The notes under the pieces: model-generated | Seen by the model: only the letters and a program-made list of their open reading frames with translations | The model's database searches: none | What the model was told of the DNA's origin: nothing | Source: Enterococcus termitis | GTDB lineage: Bacteria > Bacillota > Bacilli > Lactobacillales > Enterococcaceae | NCBI RefSeq assembly: GCF_001730305.1 | Contig: NZ_MIJY01000034.1 | Span: 289,664 to 353,663 of the forward strand | Direction: 5' to 3' | Length of the DNA: 64,000 nt | Position numbers and translations under genes: made by a program | Shown here: piece after piece, positions 34,172 to 42,658 of the stretch | How the letters are laid out: every line of letters starts with the position of its first letter | How positions within the stretch are numbered: position 1 is the first letter of the stretch

Positions 34172-36166
34172 TTAATCTTTCATATAATATTCTGTTTCAA
34201 AGCCTTCAGCGTTGAGAGGTAATCCCTCAGCCCAATCAGGTTGAACTGTCAAAAGTTCATTCATCGCTTCTATTGACCCTTGACCATACGGAAGTTCAGC
34301 TACTGCCTCATCATGTACATGAAAAACGATGGGGTAGTTATTTTTATCTAATCGAACCATTGCTTCAGCTAAAACATCTCTCGCTGTTGCCTGTACAATG
34401 TTCTCGACCAATTTGCCGCCATACGTCTGTAATTTCTGAAAAGCTACCTTGTCCCCTTGACCTTCGTAAAAGATGGCGGGACCATAATTCCCTTCTTCTA
34501 AATGCGCTTTTGCATAAGATAAGCGTCGACCACTAGGTAACTGAATAAAGAGAAAGCCGCCTTTCTTGAAGAACCTCAGCCCTTTTGGTCCTTTCTTTAC
34601 CTCACCTTCAGACAGGCACTGGATAACAGCCCTCTGAGTGTTGTACCAGAAGTTCACTATTTTCTTATTGGCTTCACGCCAACGCTGCACGATATCAGGC
34701 AACTCTTCCTCACTGATCCCTTGTTCTAGTGCGCCCATTGCTGTGAGTGCGCCTGCTGCCCCCTGATAGCCCAGGGCTAGAGTAGCCACTTTCCCACGTT
34801 GTCTCATTTCTTTACCGTCATTTGATTTCCAATCGTAGTCCTCAACTGCCCCAAGATGAAACATCTGTGCCGCTGTCGCTTCATAGATTTTCCCATGAGT
34901 GCGGAATACATCGAGAACCCATTCTTGACCTGCATACCAAGCGATGACACGGGCTTCAATCGCAGAGAAGTCAGAAACGATGAAACGATTTCCTTCTTTA
35001 GCAATCAATCCTGTACGGATTAACTGCTTCAAGGTATCAGGTACACTGTCATAAAATACTTCTATCGCCTCACGCTCTTGCTGCTTCACAAGTTGACGGG
35101 CATAATCTAAATCTGATAAATAGTTTCTAGGTAAATTTTGAACCTGTAACAAGCGCCCTGCCCATCTGCCTGTTCGAGTAGCACCATAAAATTGAAGCAA
35201 ACCGTGAATCCGATTATCTGAACAAGTGGCGTTATCCATCATGATATATTTTTTTGTACTGCTGTTAGAGAGCTTCAGACGTAGCTGTAGTGCTTCTTTC
35301 ACTTGCACGGGTAAATCTTCATTCTGAAGAGCAGCGACTACTAAATCCTTTCCCAGCGATTCAAAAGGAGCACCCTGTTCAGCTAACCACTCTTTAAACT
35401 GTTTCAAGCTATTTGGATTTTCCAGCCCTGTGATCTCTTTTAAGCGATCCATGTTCTCTGCAGCAACTTCTTCCATTAAATAAATAGCTGATTCTGCAAG
35501 AGTTTTGTCAACTTCAGTCCCTCGATCATTTATGTGCTGATCAAGGGCGTACAACTCCCACTCTTGATCAAATACAGGGAATCGCTGAAGTTTATCTGCG
35601 ATCGCCATTTCAGTGCGCACATCTTGAATACAGTAGTCGATGAAAAGCTGCCACTTTTCAGGATCATGTTCAGGCAGATTCCTCGTTCTATACCCGTTTG
35701 CTTTTGTTGGCTTACAAGGTTTAGAAAAGAAATTGATCAACTGCGTTCCTTTGTTGTCTTTTTTCTCTGTCACATTGATGTATTTCGCACATTGACCTAA
35801 ACTCATAGGAAGCCCAAGCTGACAAGCATGCACCATTGTACAGTGCCATTGGCTAGGGTCAAGCATCTCTTGAAACGTCCATTTCGGATTGAAGAGAGAA
35901 CTTTTTTCAAAGAGGTACTTACTCAAACAAACACGTTCAAACTGTGCGTTGTAAGCAATTTTTACAGTGTAAGAATTTGACAAAGCGTTTAGAATTTCAG
36001 TAGGAATTTTCTCGCCTTGTGCCAAATCAACACATTTTCTTTCGCCACCATTCACCGAATAGGCGAACAGTAATATCTCAAAATTTGGGGAATCAACGTA
36101 TCTATATACGCCGTATTTAATATCTACATCAGAATAAGTCTCTATATCAATATTTAAAGTATTAAT
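34172..36166 (-). CDS. Phage DNA polymerase, family A, with apparent ATT start codon
   Basis: A family A DNA polymerase that replicates phage DNA. Motif A is VSDFSAIEARVIAWYAG, motif B lies in KVATLALGYQGA, and motif C is FHVHDEAVAEL. The first ordinary start (GTG at 36055) would give 627 residues but remove the exonuclease motif. Reading upstream in frame adds 37 residues to an ATT at 36166, giving (M)NTLNIDIETYSDVDIKYG, which matches normal family N-termini and contains the DIE exonuclease motif. GGTGAT lies 4 bases before this ATT. No ATG, GTG or TTG exists in frame between ATT and a stop upstream, so either ATT is the start or the gene has lost its start. The region also overlaps the promoter of the divergent DUF4145 gene. 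Confidence 0.78.
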   Translation of the reverse strand: MNTLNIDIETYSDVDIKYGVYRYVDSPNFEILLFAYSVNGGERKCVDLAQGEKIPTEILNALSNSYTVKIAYNAQFERVCLSKYLFEKSSLFNPKWTFQEMLDPSQWHCTMVHACQLGLPMSLGQCAKYINVTEKKDNKGTQLINFFSKPCKPTKANGYRTRNLPEHDPEKWQLFIDYCIQDVRTEMAIADKLQRFPVFDQEWELYALDQHINDRGTEVDKTLAESAIYLMEEVAAENMDRLKEITGLENPNSLKQFKEWLAEQGAPFESLGKDLVVAALQNEDLPVQVKEALQLRLKLSNSSTKKYIMMDNATCSDNRIHGLLQFYGATRTGRWAGRLLQVQNLPRNYLSDLDYARQLVKQQEREAIEVFYDSVPDTLKQLIRTGLIAKEGNRFIVSDFSAIEARVIAWYAGQEWVLDVFRTHGKIYEATAAQMFHLGAVEDYDWKSNDGKEMRQRGKVATLALGYQGAAGALTAMGALEQGISEEELPDIVQRWREANKKIVNFWYNTQRAVIQCLSEGEVKKGPKGLRFFKKGGFLFIQLPSGRRLSYAKAHLEEGNYGPAIFYEGQGDKVAFQKLQTYGGKLVENIVQATARDVLAEAMVRLDKNNYPIVFHVHDEAVAELPYGQGSIEAMNELLTVQPDWAEGLPLNAEGFETEYYMKD

Positions 36167-36199
36167 GACTAATCACCAACTTTCTTGGTATAATATAAT
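36165..36199 (+). promoter_or_regulatory. Promoter of the DUF4145 gene
   Basis: TATAAT occurs at 36189-36194 and again at 36194-36199, with an ATGACT-like -35 box at 36165-36170 (18-base spacing). The box overlaps the polymerase translation start on the other strand. TTGGAGG follows ten bases before the TTG start at 36230. Confidence 0.5.
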
Positions 36200-36229
36200 T
36201 ATCATATGATGATTGGAGGCTAATTAATT

Positions 36230-36919
36230 TTGAAAGTAAAAGTTCCTGTATATTACAATTCCAGCACCACAGCAAGCGAAGCCACTTTTGATTTGCCTAA
36301 CAAATGCCCTCATTGTGGAGAAACTATTTTCCCCAGAGCTTATAAAGGAGTTTCCGAGCAAAGCTACGGAGAAGACAAGAAAACCGTCGCTATAAGTGCT
36401 CAATGCTCGAATGATTCTTGTAAAAAATATTTCATTGCTGCTTACAACTACAATAGCTACACGGAGATTAGCGAATATATACCTTACTCGTATCGTCCCC
36501 CTATCAAAGTCGAATTACCAGAAAATATAGAAAAGGTCTCTCCTAATTTTGTAGAAATATACTCACAAGCCACTACCGCTGAATCTGAAAAATTGAATCA
36601 GATAGCAGGAGTAGGATATAGAAAAGCCTTAGAGTTCTTAGTTAAGGACTATGCAATCAGATATAATCCAGATGAAACAGAGAAAATAAAAACAATGCTT
36701 CTAGGTCCTGTTATCAAACAATATTTATCTGATTTTAAAAAACTACAAACTTTAGCAACTGCAGCGACATGGATTGGAAATGATGAAACTCACTATGTTC
36801 GCCGACATGAAGATAAGGATATCAAGAGCATGAAAAGGTTCATAAGAGCAGCTGCTCAGTATATTGCTGCTGAATACGACACTGAAGATGCAACCGATTT
36901 TACAGAAGAGAGAGCCTAA
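36230..36919 (+). CDS. DUF4145-domain protein with zinc-ribbon N-terminus (phage cargo gene)
   Basis: A 229-residue protein starting with TTG (TTGGAGG ten bases upstream). Two Cys pairs near the N-terminus (CPHCGET and CSNDSCKKY) suggest a zinc ribbon. Residues about 120-215 match DUF4145 (IAGVGYRKALEFLVKDYAI). It is the only plus-strand gene within the early replication block, with its own promoter and terminator, the signature of a moron expressed in the lysogen. DUF4145 domains often occur with restriction or other defence proteins, so a role against other phages is an inference. Confidence 0.75.
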   Translation: MKVKVPVYYNSSTTASEATFDLPNKCPHCGETIFPRAYKGVSEQSYGEDKKTVAISAQCSNDSCKKYFIAAYNYNSYTEISEYIPYSYRPPIKVELPENIEKVSPNFVEIYSQATTAESEKLNQIAGVGYRKALEFLVKDYAIRYNPDETEKIKTMLLGPVIKQYLSDFKKLQTLATAATWIGNDETHYVRRHEDKDIKSMKRFIRAAAQYIAAEYDTEDATDFTEERA

Positions 36920-36934
36920 AAGGGCTCTCTTTTT
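36909..36934 (+). terminator. Terminator of the DUF4145 gene
   Basis: AGAGAGCC and GGCTCTCT form an 8-base stem followed by TTTTT. The stop codon of the gene lies in the hairpin loop. In the other direction the stem is not followed by a T run, so early phage transcripts can pass. Confidence 0.82.
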
Positions 36935-36945
36935 CCATTCACTTT

Positions 36946-37530
36946 TTACCCGAAAATGCTGTCTGTGTCGTCCTCATCATCGTCCCAATCTAAATCACCG
37001 AAGTCAGACTCAGCATTTGCACGACCTCCGAGAAAGTCACCTTTACACGTAGTCAAAATATTATTTAATCCTGCAGAAACACCCTTGTTTCCTGCTGTAT
37101 TGAAAGCGTAGAAGTTCATTGACACGACTGCATAAACACCTGAGTAAACATCATCGGCACTGTCAGTTTTTACTAGAATGCCTTCTTCTCTCTTAACTAC
37201 TTGGGGTTTAGTTTTTGATGAAACATTGATAAACATCATCCCTTTTAATTCAGGAAATTCTTCTTCTGTGTCAAATTCTTCGTCAGCGTCTCGTAAAGTG
37301 ACTTTCAAATTCTTAGGTTTTACGCCTTTTAACTTGTCATTTTTCCCAGCTTCATAAGCAGCTTCAATCGCTTTTTTAATAGCACCTAGTGTTTCTTTAT
37401 CATCTTTTGGGATTAAAACCATCGTCGAGTATTTAGGTTCTTGTCCTTCAAAAGCATGTGGTTCCAATACATGCACAAAACTCAATCTCACTTTATTTGT
37501 AATTACTTTCGTTCCTGTTAATTTAGCCAT
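36946..37530 (-). CDS. DUF2815 single-stranded DNA-binding-like protein
   Basis: A 194-residue DUF2815 protein. The family has an OB-like fold and acts as a phage SSB. The beta-rich body ([21 protein letters not shown]) is followed by a very acidic tail ([14 protein letters not shown]) like the protein-interaction tip of SSBs. It lies directly upstream of the DNA polymerase in transcription order, as in many Gram-positive phages. Confidence 0.8.
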   Translation of the reverse strand: MAKLTGTKVITNKVRLSFVHVLEPHAFEGQEPKYSTMVLIPKDDKETLGAIKKAIEAAYEAGKNDKLKGVKPKNLKVTLRDADEEFDTEEEFPELKGMMFINVSSKTKPQVVKREEGILVKTDSADDVYSGVYAVVSMNFYAFNTAGNKGVSAGLNNILTTCKGDFLGGRANAESDFGDLDWDDDEDDTDSIFG

Positions 37531-37551
37531 AATTATTTTCCTCTTTTCGTT

Positions 37552-37866
37552 TTATTGTAGTAAGTCATCTAATGACAACGGATCGTCATCAGTTGCTGTT
37601 TTGTTTAAATGTTTATCAATGTCTTGTAGCAGTTGATTCTTTACCTTTTCTATTTGTTCCAGATAACTTTTAGCGCCTAAACGTTGCGCTCGATCGATAA
37701 GCAAATCTCGCCTTACAATGGAATGAAGTGCTTTCTGAATATCAGTGTAATACCCTTGAAACTTGTAATTGTCAGTGCTTCTCTGTAATTCTAAAACGAC
37801 GTTCATGTCGTTGAAGTCAAGAATTCGGTAACCCGTCCCTTGAAACAAAATCTTTTTGTCAGCCAT
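37552..37866 (-). CDS. Hypothetical phage replication-operon protein
   Basis: A 104-residue protein from the ATG at 37866 (GAGGGAG 9 bases upstream; the ATG two codons earlier is too close). Polar and helical, with a C-terminal DDDPLSLDDLL acidic segment. Genes of this kind lie between DUF2800 and DUF2815 genes in related phages, but no function is known to me. Confidence 0.55.
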   Translation of the reverse strand: MADKKILFQGTGYRILDFNDMNVVLELQRSTDNYKFQGYYTDIQKALHSIVRRDLLIDRAQRLGAKSYLEQIEKVKNQLLQDIDKHLNKTATDDDPLSLDDLLQ

Positions 37867-39043
37867 CTTCATTCACTCCCTCAAAATCTTCGTTAGCAGA
37901 ATCAAGGCTAGACAGTTCAGGGCGTTTATCCGTCTCGACCACTAGCACAGGGGCACCTTCAGGCTTCACGATATATGGACCAACTAAGGCAGAAAGGTTT
38001 TTCTTGCCAACTAGCTTTTCTAAATCCGTTAAAGATCGCAAACTTTCAGGCTTCATGATTTGTTCTTCTGTGTAACCCTCTGCGTCTAGCAGCAGAGTAA
38101 CTGCATCAGTGTCAGTAATTTTCCGATTGCTTCGCCCTTCAACTAACTTCCAACCTGGGATATGCAAGCCATGATCTCGAACTTTTTCAAGGCTAGAGTC
38201 CTTAATGTCTTTCAACCAGTTTTCAATTTCTTTTGCCCGTCCTAAAATGTCTGCAATATCCTCAGGGGTTAATTCGTTCGGATCAGCAAATTCATACTGA
38301 ACAATTTCTAAATTTTTATCAGCACGAGCTTTACAAATCGCTTTAGCCTTACACCATTGACAAGTATCTTCAGAAGGAAAGAACTCGCCTTTCCCTTCTT
38401 CCGCCATCTGAGCTCTCGGCCTAACGTAATCATTTGCCCATTGCAGCAGATCAGGAACAGATATTTCAAAGGTAGAAATATCTCCTAAGCGGGGTTGAAC
38501 AATAGTCATTCTTACCGTTTCAAAGTCATAGATCATATCATAGGCGGCATAAGCTCCTAACCCGTAAAGCATAATCTGCGGATTATTTTCAGCAGACACT
38601 GGGATTCCTTTTCCATATTTCAGGTCTATCACTTCAATCAATTTATCGCTTGTGATCACTACGTCAGAAGTCCCAAATCCCCCAGGCACCCACTCACTGA
38701 AATCGACTTTCACTTCTAGCTCAATCACTGGATTTTCTAAGGCGTGATAATGTTCTAAAACAACGGCGACATACTCGTCTGTGTAATCATCCATAGCAGC
38801 ATTGTAGTAATCGCTGTGCTTTTCCTTAAATCGGGCAAATCTTTTGTTGTAAATGGTTTTAGTCATTTTTCCTGTTTCATACTTCAGCTTTAGCTCTGAC
38901 AAGCTATGAGCGACTGTCCCTTCCTCTGCGTACACAGAAGATTTATCAGAAAACCCTTCTTCCATCCGTACTGAAGGAGGACAGCCCAGCCACCGCTTAG
39001 CACCTGAGGCGCTAAGTTTGGCATGTATTTCTGGACTAGCCAT
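37859..39043 (-). CDS. DUF2800 protein, PD-(D/E)XK (RecB-like) exonuclease
   Basis: A 394-residue protein of the DUF2800 family. RecB-like nuclease features are visible: VIELEVKVDF, DVVITSDKLIEVIDLKYGKG (the D ... DxK core) and a Cys cluster near residue 220 (CQWCKAKAICKARAD) that may hold an iron-sulfur cluster as in Cas4/AddB-like enzymes. It probably makes single-stranded ends for phage recombination together with the SSB-like DUF2815 protein. Overlaps both neighbours by a few bases. Confidence 0.8.
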   Translation of the reverse strand: MASPEIHAKLSASGAKRWLGCPPSVRMEEGFSDKSSVYAEEGTVAHSLSELKLKYETGKMTKTIYNKRFARFKEKHSDYYNAAMDDYTDEYVAVVLEHYHALENPVIELEVKVDFSEWVPGGFGTSDVVITSDKLIEVIDLKYGKGIPVSAENNPQIMLYGLGAYAAYDMIYDFETVRMTIVQPRLGDISTFEISVPDLLQWANDYVRPRAQMAEEGKGEFFPSEDTCQWCKAKAICKARADKNLEIVQYEFADPNELTPEDIADILGRAKEIENWLKDIKDSSLEKVRDHGLHIPGWKLVEGRSNRKITDTDAVTLLLDAEGYTEEQIMKPESLRSLTDLEKLVGKKNLSALVGPYIVKPEGAPVLVVETDKRPELSSLDSANEDFEGVNEDG

Positions 39044-39236
39044 TCTCCTGCACCGCCTCTATTACTGAATCGGTAACGTTGAAAATCCGTTTGAAATTCT
39101 CTTTGAAGTGCATTGATGGTACTGGAGTAGTGGCTTTTTCAATACAAACGATAGTCCCAACGGGTAACTGCAGACGTTCAGCCAATTCTTCACGGCTCAT
39201 TTTATTCTCACGCCGAATTTTCATATAAGCGTTCAT
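39036..39236 (-). CDS. Small Cro/CI-type helix-turn-helix protein
   Basis: A 66-residue XRE-type DNA-binding protein (MKIRRENKMSREELAERLQLPVGTIVCIEK), single domain. Overlaps the DUF2800 gene by 8 bases in the early operon. Probably a minor regulator of phage genes; target unknown. Confidence 0.65.
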   Translation of the reverse strand: MNAYMKIRRENKMSREELAERLQLPVGTIVCIEKATTPVPSMHFKENFKRIFNVTDSVIEAVQENG

Positions 39237-39240
39237 GAGA

Positions 39241-39858
39241 TCACCCTTCCATTAAATTTTTCAGGTCAGTCATAAAGGCTGAATAATGTTCTTCTTTCAA
39301 GCCACTGATTTTGTCAGCATTGAACCGTCCTAGCGCTGTTTTTACTGCAGAAAGTTTTCCTGCTTTTTGAGCTTCCTGCATCATTTTGATAACATCGTCT
39401 TTTGTTGCATCAGGGAATTTACCATCTGTAGCCGATACACTGTTTTCTACGTCTTCATCACCAGTTAGCGATGTTTCTGTGTCTGAGGTCGAGTCCGTAG
39501 AGGCTTCTGACTCTGTTGTATTCTCCGACTTTTTTGCCACTTCTTTTTGCTGCTTAATCCCTGCATCATATTCCTTTTTGGATATAGGGGTGCAAATTGG
39601 GAAGTCTGCATCTTGTGGGATTTCCTCACCTTTTTTGTACATCACATAGCTATCACTTTCAGCGTGATAGAAATAGCTGTTCTTTGTAAAAACTTCAGGT
39701 TTAGATTCTGTAGCTTTCTCCGATTCTTTGAATACCGCAACCTTTGAAGGTTCTGCGATTTGAACCTGCCTAGTGTCGTCCAGCCCTTCTGATAAAGTTT
39801 GTAAAGCGTGTTTGTACTCACTTGCCGATGTTGCTTCAATTGAAATAGTAATTAACAT
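39241..39858 (-). CDS. Hypothetical phage early protein with acidic Ser/Thr linker
   Basis: A 205-residue protein. An N-terminal beta-rich part (ITISIEATSASEYKHALQTL) is joined by a long acidic Ser/Thr-rich linker (TTESEASTDSTSDTETSL) to a C-terminal helical domain (DDVIKMMQEAQKAGKLSAVK). Similar three-part proteins occur in the early region of Gram-positive phages. The function is unknown. Confidence 0.55.
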   Translation of the reverse strand: MLITISIEATSASEYKHALQTLSEGLDDTRQVQIAEPSKVAVFKESEKATESKPEVFTKNSYFYHAESDSYVMYKKGEEIPQDADFPICTPISKKEYDAGIKQQKEVAKKSENTTESEASTDSTSDTETSLTGDEDVENSVSATDGKFPDATKDDVIKMMQEAQKAGKLSAVKTALGRFNADKISGLKEEHYSAFMTDLKNLMEG

Positions 39859-39906
39859 TCTTTTTCCTCCTAAATTATGCTACAATGTAGCTGTCTAAAT
39901 ATTTAT

Positions 39907-40125
39907 TTAATGGCTTGTATCGTTTGCAGACGATGCAGGCTCTTGTTTTATTAATTTGTACTTTTCGATAACTTTGATGTAAGGCTCTCTTACAAATACA
40001 GATTCCCCACTAGTTAATGTCAGGACTGTTGCAGACCGTTTATCTGCAGGTAGTTCGGCAATCTCTACTATTCGACCGGCTAAAATTGATCTCTTATAGC
40101 CCCCCGCTGTTGTCAATTCAATCAT
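39907..40125 (-). CDS. Small beta-rich phage protein (FlbD-like layout)
   Basis: A 72-residue protein from the ATG at 40125, with GGAGG 8 bases upstream; it overlaps the end of the methyltransferase gene. The sequence MIELTTAGGYKRSILAGRIVE ... VLTLTSGESVFVREP resembles small FlbD-like beta proteins of phages. The function is unknown. Confidence 0.5.
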   Translation of the reverse strand: MIELTTAGGYKRSILAGRIVEIAELPADKRSATVLTLTSGESVFVREPYIKVIEKYKLIKQEPASSANDTSH

Positions 40126-41509
40126 TTGAAATTCCTCCCTTTCCATTTCCTCTTTGTTCAAAAAACATCTGTCTAAAAATCGCCATAAGGACTGCTTTTA
40201 CAATAGAGTTACCAGCTTGCTTATATAGCTGACTATTACTGCATACTTTTTGAGCTTTATAAAAATCCTCGTCATTAAAATCCATTAAACGCCAACATTC
40301 AAGAGGGGTTAACTTACGGATGCGATAATTTTGATTGATAACGTAATTATCTTTTAGTACCCCTGTTAAAGTATTTGAAGCTTCACCTCTGTTTATTTCT
40401 AAGTGTTGCTCATATTTTCCTGACTCGGAAGGACGCCCTCGACTTGCCCCTATCGCCGGTAAAATGACTTTAGGCTGTCTATTTCCACCTTGCATTGTGT
40501 TCAAGGTAGGACTAACACCTTCGGCGTCATAAACTCGCCCCGCTTGAGGATTTCCTCCAAACGAATCGGTTTGAAACAATTGTCCAACTTGCACTAATCT
40601 AGGTTCTTTATACTCCCTTGCCGTGATAGTTGGAGAATAGACGTCATAGCCCCTAACATAGCCATCCATGCCAAGCATAGATTTGTCTTGCATCACAGCT
40701 TCGGGGTTGTTTGATTTCTTGAGTAAATTTTCTGCAGCTTCATCGCTGATGTAAAATTTTTCTTCGACTTCCTTCTCAAGAACATCTTTCAATCTTCTGT
40801 TTGATGGTTCGTGTGATGGAAAGATAAACTCCTCATGTGGGCCTAATACGCTGATCATAAAAACTCTTTCCCGATTTTGGGGTACCCCATAATCTTTGGC
40901 GTTTAAAATTTTCCAGTAATTCGTATACCCTTGATTCTCAAGCCAATTACACCATCTGTTAAAATTCAGTTGATGCTTCTTTCCAACTAAGGGCTTTACA
41001 TTCTCTAAAAGTAAGAACTTTGGTTTCTTAACCTCTATAATCTTTTTACATTCCCATAAAAGTCCGCTTCTTGTCCCGCTACCCTCATCAAAACCTTCAC
41101 CTTTTCCAGAAATTGATATATCTTGACAGGGAAAGCTGTAAGTGAAGAAATCATGATCAGGGATAGTATCTGATGTAAATTCCATAATAGATCCAAGATT
41201 ATTCGTATTGATAAAAGAGTTGTAAATGTCTTGTTTTTTCTGATTTGGTAATCGTTTTATTTGTTCCAATGTCATTGGCTTTTTACCGTCACTTGAGATT
41301 TTAAGCTTAAAAAGATATTCAACGATTTCATTAATCTCAATATCTTTTGCATAATCAATCGGATTATCCGTATGAATCGCGTTGTAGGATAGTGTAGCGT
41401 GATAATCCCAATCGGATGTTGCTACAACTTCATAGTCAATGCCTAAATCCCTGAGGGCCATTGCTTGAGAACCAACACCAGAGAAGGCTTCAAAAACTTT
41501 TAGAGTCAT
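40118..41509 (-). CDS. DNA (cytosine-5) methyltransferase
   Basis: A ~463-residue C5 methyltransferase. Motif I VFEAFSGVGSQAMAL, motif IV FSFPCQDIS with the catalytic Cys, motif VI LLLENVKP, motif VIII QNRERVFMI and motif X QAGNSIVKAV are all present, so it should be active. The ATG at 41509 is preferred: AAGGAG lies about 10 bases upstream and the protein then begins just before motif I. No restriction enzyme gene is adjacent, so it is probably a solitary phage methylase that protects phage DNA against host restriction. The specificity cannot be read from the sequence. Confidence 0.88.
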   Translation of the reverse strand: MTLKVFEAFSGVGSQAMALRDLGIDYEVVATSDWDYHATLSYNAIHTDNPIDYAKDIEINEIVEYLFKLKISSDGKKPMTLEQIKRLPNQKKQDIYNSFINTNNLGSIMEFTSDTIPDHDFFTYSFPCQDISISGKGEGFDEGSGTRSGLLWECKKIIEVKKPKFLLLENVKPLVGKKHQLNFNRWCNWLENQGYTNYWKILNAKDYGVPQNRERVFMISVLGPHEEFIFPSHEPSNRRLKDVLEKEVEEKFYISDEAAENLLKKSNNPEAVMQDKSMLGMDGYVRGYDVYSPTITAREYKEPRLVQVGQLFQTDSFGGNPQAGRVYDAEGVSPTLNTMQGGNRQPKVILPAIGASRGRPSESGKYEQHLEINRGEASNTLTGVLKDNYVINQNYRIRKLTPLECWRLMDFNDEDFYKAQKVCSNSQLYKQAGNSIVKAVLMAIFRQMFFEQRGNGKGGISND

Positions 41510-41726
41510 TAGAGTCCCACTCCTTATTTTGTTCATGGTGCCGATGTTTGGTTCTAGCTTTGAACATTTCTTTCACATGGAAGAAACCTACAGTCAAATA
41601 GATACCGATAATAATAAACAGAAAATTTGTTGGAATTTTATTTGATAGAAATATCCCGAATAGAAAATAAGTTAAAGCCAAGAAATAATTCTTCAATTTG
41701 ATTCTACTGAACGTTAGATTTTTCAT
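41490..41726 (-). CDS. Small membrane protein, two segments
   Basis: A 78-residue protein with two hydrophobic segments (YFLALTYFLFGIFLS and FLFIIIGIYLTVGFF) and a His/Lys-rich tail (ARTKHRHHEQNKEWD). It is the second of two overlapping tiny membrane-protein genes in the early operon. The function is unknown; phage proteins of this kind are sometimes involved in superinfection exclusion, which is only a guess here. Confidence 0.5.
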   Translation of the reverse strand: MKNLTFSRIKLKNYFLALTYFLFGIFLSNKIPTNFLFIIIGIYLTVGFFHVKEMFKARTKHRHHEQNKEWDSNDSKSF

Positions 41727-41865
41727 TTTTTTCTTCCTTCCATAAAAGTGATAAATTACCTACTACCCACAAAATAATTAGAAACAAAATACCTTGTACC
41801 TTTTCGCCTACTGAAAAGCAGATAATGGATTGGCTTAATAAAATTAGTATTGCGAGTAGTTTCAC
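41704..41865 (-). CDS. Tiny membrane protein (53 residues)
   Basis: A 53-codon frame starting with GTG at 41865, with AGGTGAG 5 bases upstream; the GTG overlaps the stop codon of the preceding gene (GTGA). The peptide MKLLAILILLSQSIICFSV ... ILFLIILWVVGNLSLLW has two hydrophobic segments. It overlaps the next gene by 23 bases. Overlaps on both sides and a good ribosome site support translation. Confidence 0.5.
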   Translation of the reverse strand: MKLLAILILLSQSIICFSVGEKVQGILFLIILWVVGNLSLLWKEEKNEKSNVQ

Positions 41866-42173
41866 GATATCTCACCTTCTAGCTTTAATAAGAAATCTTT
41901 AGCTGATACTTTTCGAGTTCGGTATCGGTTTTCTTCCTTCCATTTTAGAAACAGAATGAAAAGTGCTAGATTTATCCATGTGACACTGTGAGTCGGTTTT
42001 AGAACACCTTCTTTAAACTCAGGTATTTCTTCCATTTCTTTCTGATAGGTATTGAGTGTTGATTTCGATAAACCATTAAAACGTTTCATGAGCTCATCCC
42101 TGCGATCCCATTCAGCTTGTACCTCTTTCCCTTCTATCTGTTTTAGAAGCTCTTCTACAGTTGGTTTCTTCAT
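41862..42173 (-). CDS. Hypothetical early phage protein with one membrane segment
   Basis: A 103-residue protein from the ATG at 42173 (MKKPTVEELLKQIEGKEVQ), which has GGAG 8 bases upstream; upstream frame extension has no ribosome site. The N-terminal two thirds is charged and helical, then WINLALFILFLKW is a likely membrane segment. The function is unknown. Confidence 0.5.
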   Translation of the reverse strand: MKKPTVEELLKQIEGKEVQAEWDRRDELMKRFNGLSKSTLNTYQKEMEEIPEFKEGVLKPTHSVTWINLALFILFLKWKEENRYRTRKVSAKDFLLKLEGEIS

Positions 42174-42262
42174 CTCTTTCACTCCTTTCAAATAGCTTTT
42201 ACACACATTAGAGCTTTTTAATTTGTAATAAATTAGCATTTGCGCTATTATACCAATAAGAA

Positions 42263-42448
42263 CTAACGTTCGCATTGGATGCTTAATAAATCTTTGATTT
42301 GCTGCTTTCTTTCCAAGGAATTTCTATTTCCATTCAATAAGTCCTGTAAATAAGAAACAGTGATTCCCATTTGCCTAGCAAGTTCTCGCTGGCTCCAACC
42401 TTTTTCAACTAAGGCAATTTTTACAGTCTTTTTAAAGCTTGACATCAT
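42263..42448 (-). CDS. Cro-like repressor
   Basis: A 61-residue XRE-type protein from the ATG at 42448 (or 42445), with AGGAGG just upstream. The HTH is KGWSQRELARQMGITVSYLQDLL. It is the first gene of the leftward early operon, divergent from the repressor gene across the switch region, which is the place of Cro. The frame continues upstream without a ribosome site, and that part is not expected to be translated. Confidence 0.75.
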   Translation of the reverse strand: MMSSFKKTVKIALVEKGWSQRELARQMGITVSYLQDLLNGNRNSLERKQQIKDLLSIQCER

Positions 42449-42487
42449 CACACCTCCTATATTTTTAGAATATAGTACAAAATCCCA

Positions 42488-42658
42488 TTGACACATGAGG
42501 TAATATATTCTATTATGTAAGCATAGGAAATACAGCACACACTTATTGCGCACTTATTGCTTTGTCTTGGCGGACTAGAGTATTATTTATGCACCCTATG
42601 TATGCTGTACTATTATTGCTTACAAAACGAGTATAAGGTATTATTTTACCTTTGTCAA
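42488..42658. promoter_or_regulatory. Lysis-lysogeny switch with face-to-face promoters and operator repeats
   Basis: Leftward early promoter: TTGACA (42658-42653), 17 bases, TATACT (42635-42630). Rightward candidates for the repressor: TTGACA (42488-42493), 17, TATTAT (42511-42516), and a nearer TTGCTT (42616-42621), 17, TATTAT (42639-42644). TGTAAGCA-N7-TACAGCA at 42516-42537 is repeated inverted at 42603-42624, and TTATTGC occurs at 42543, 42554 and 42613. These repeats sit on the start points and are the likely CI/Cro operators. Confidence 0.65.
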
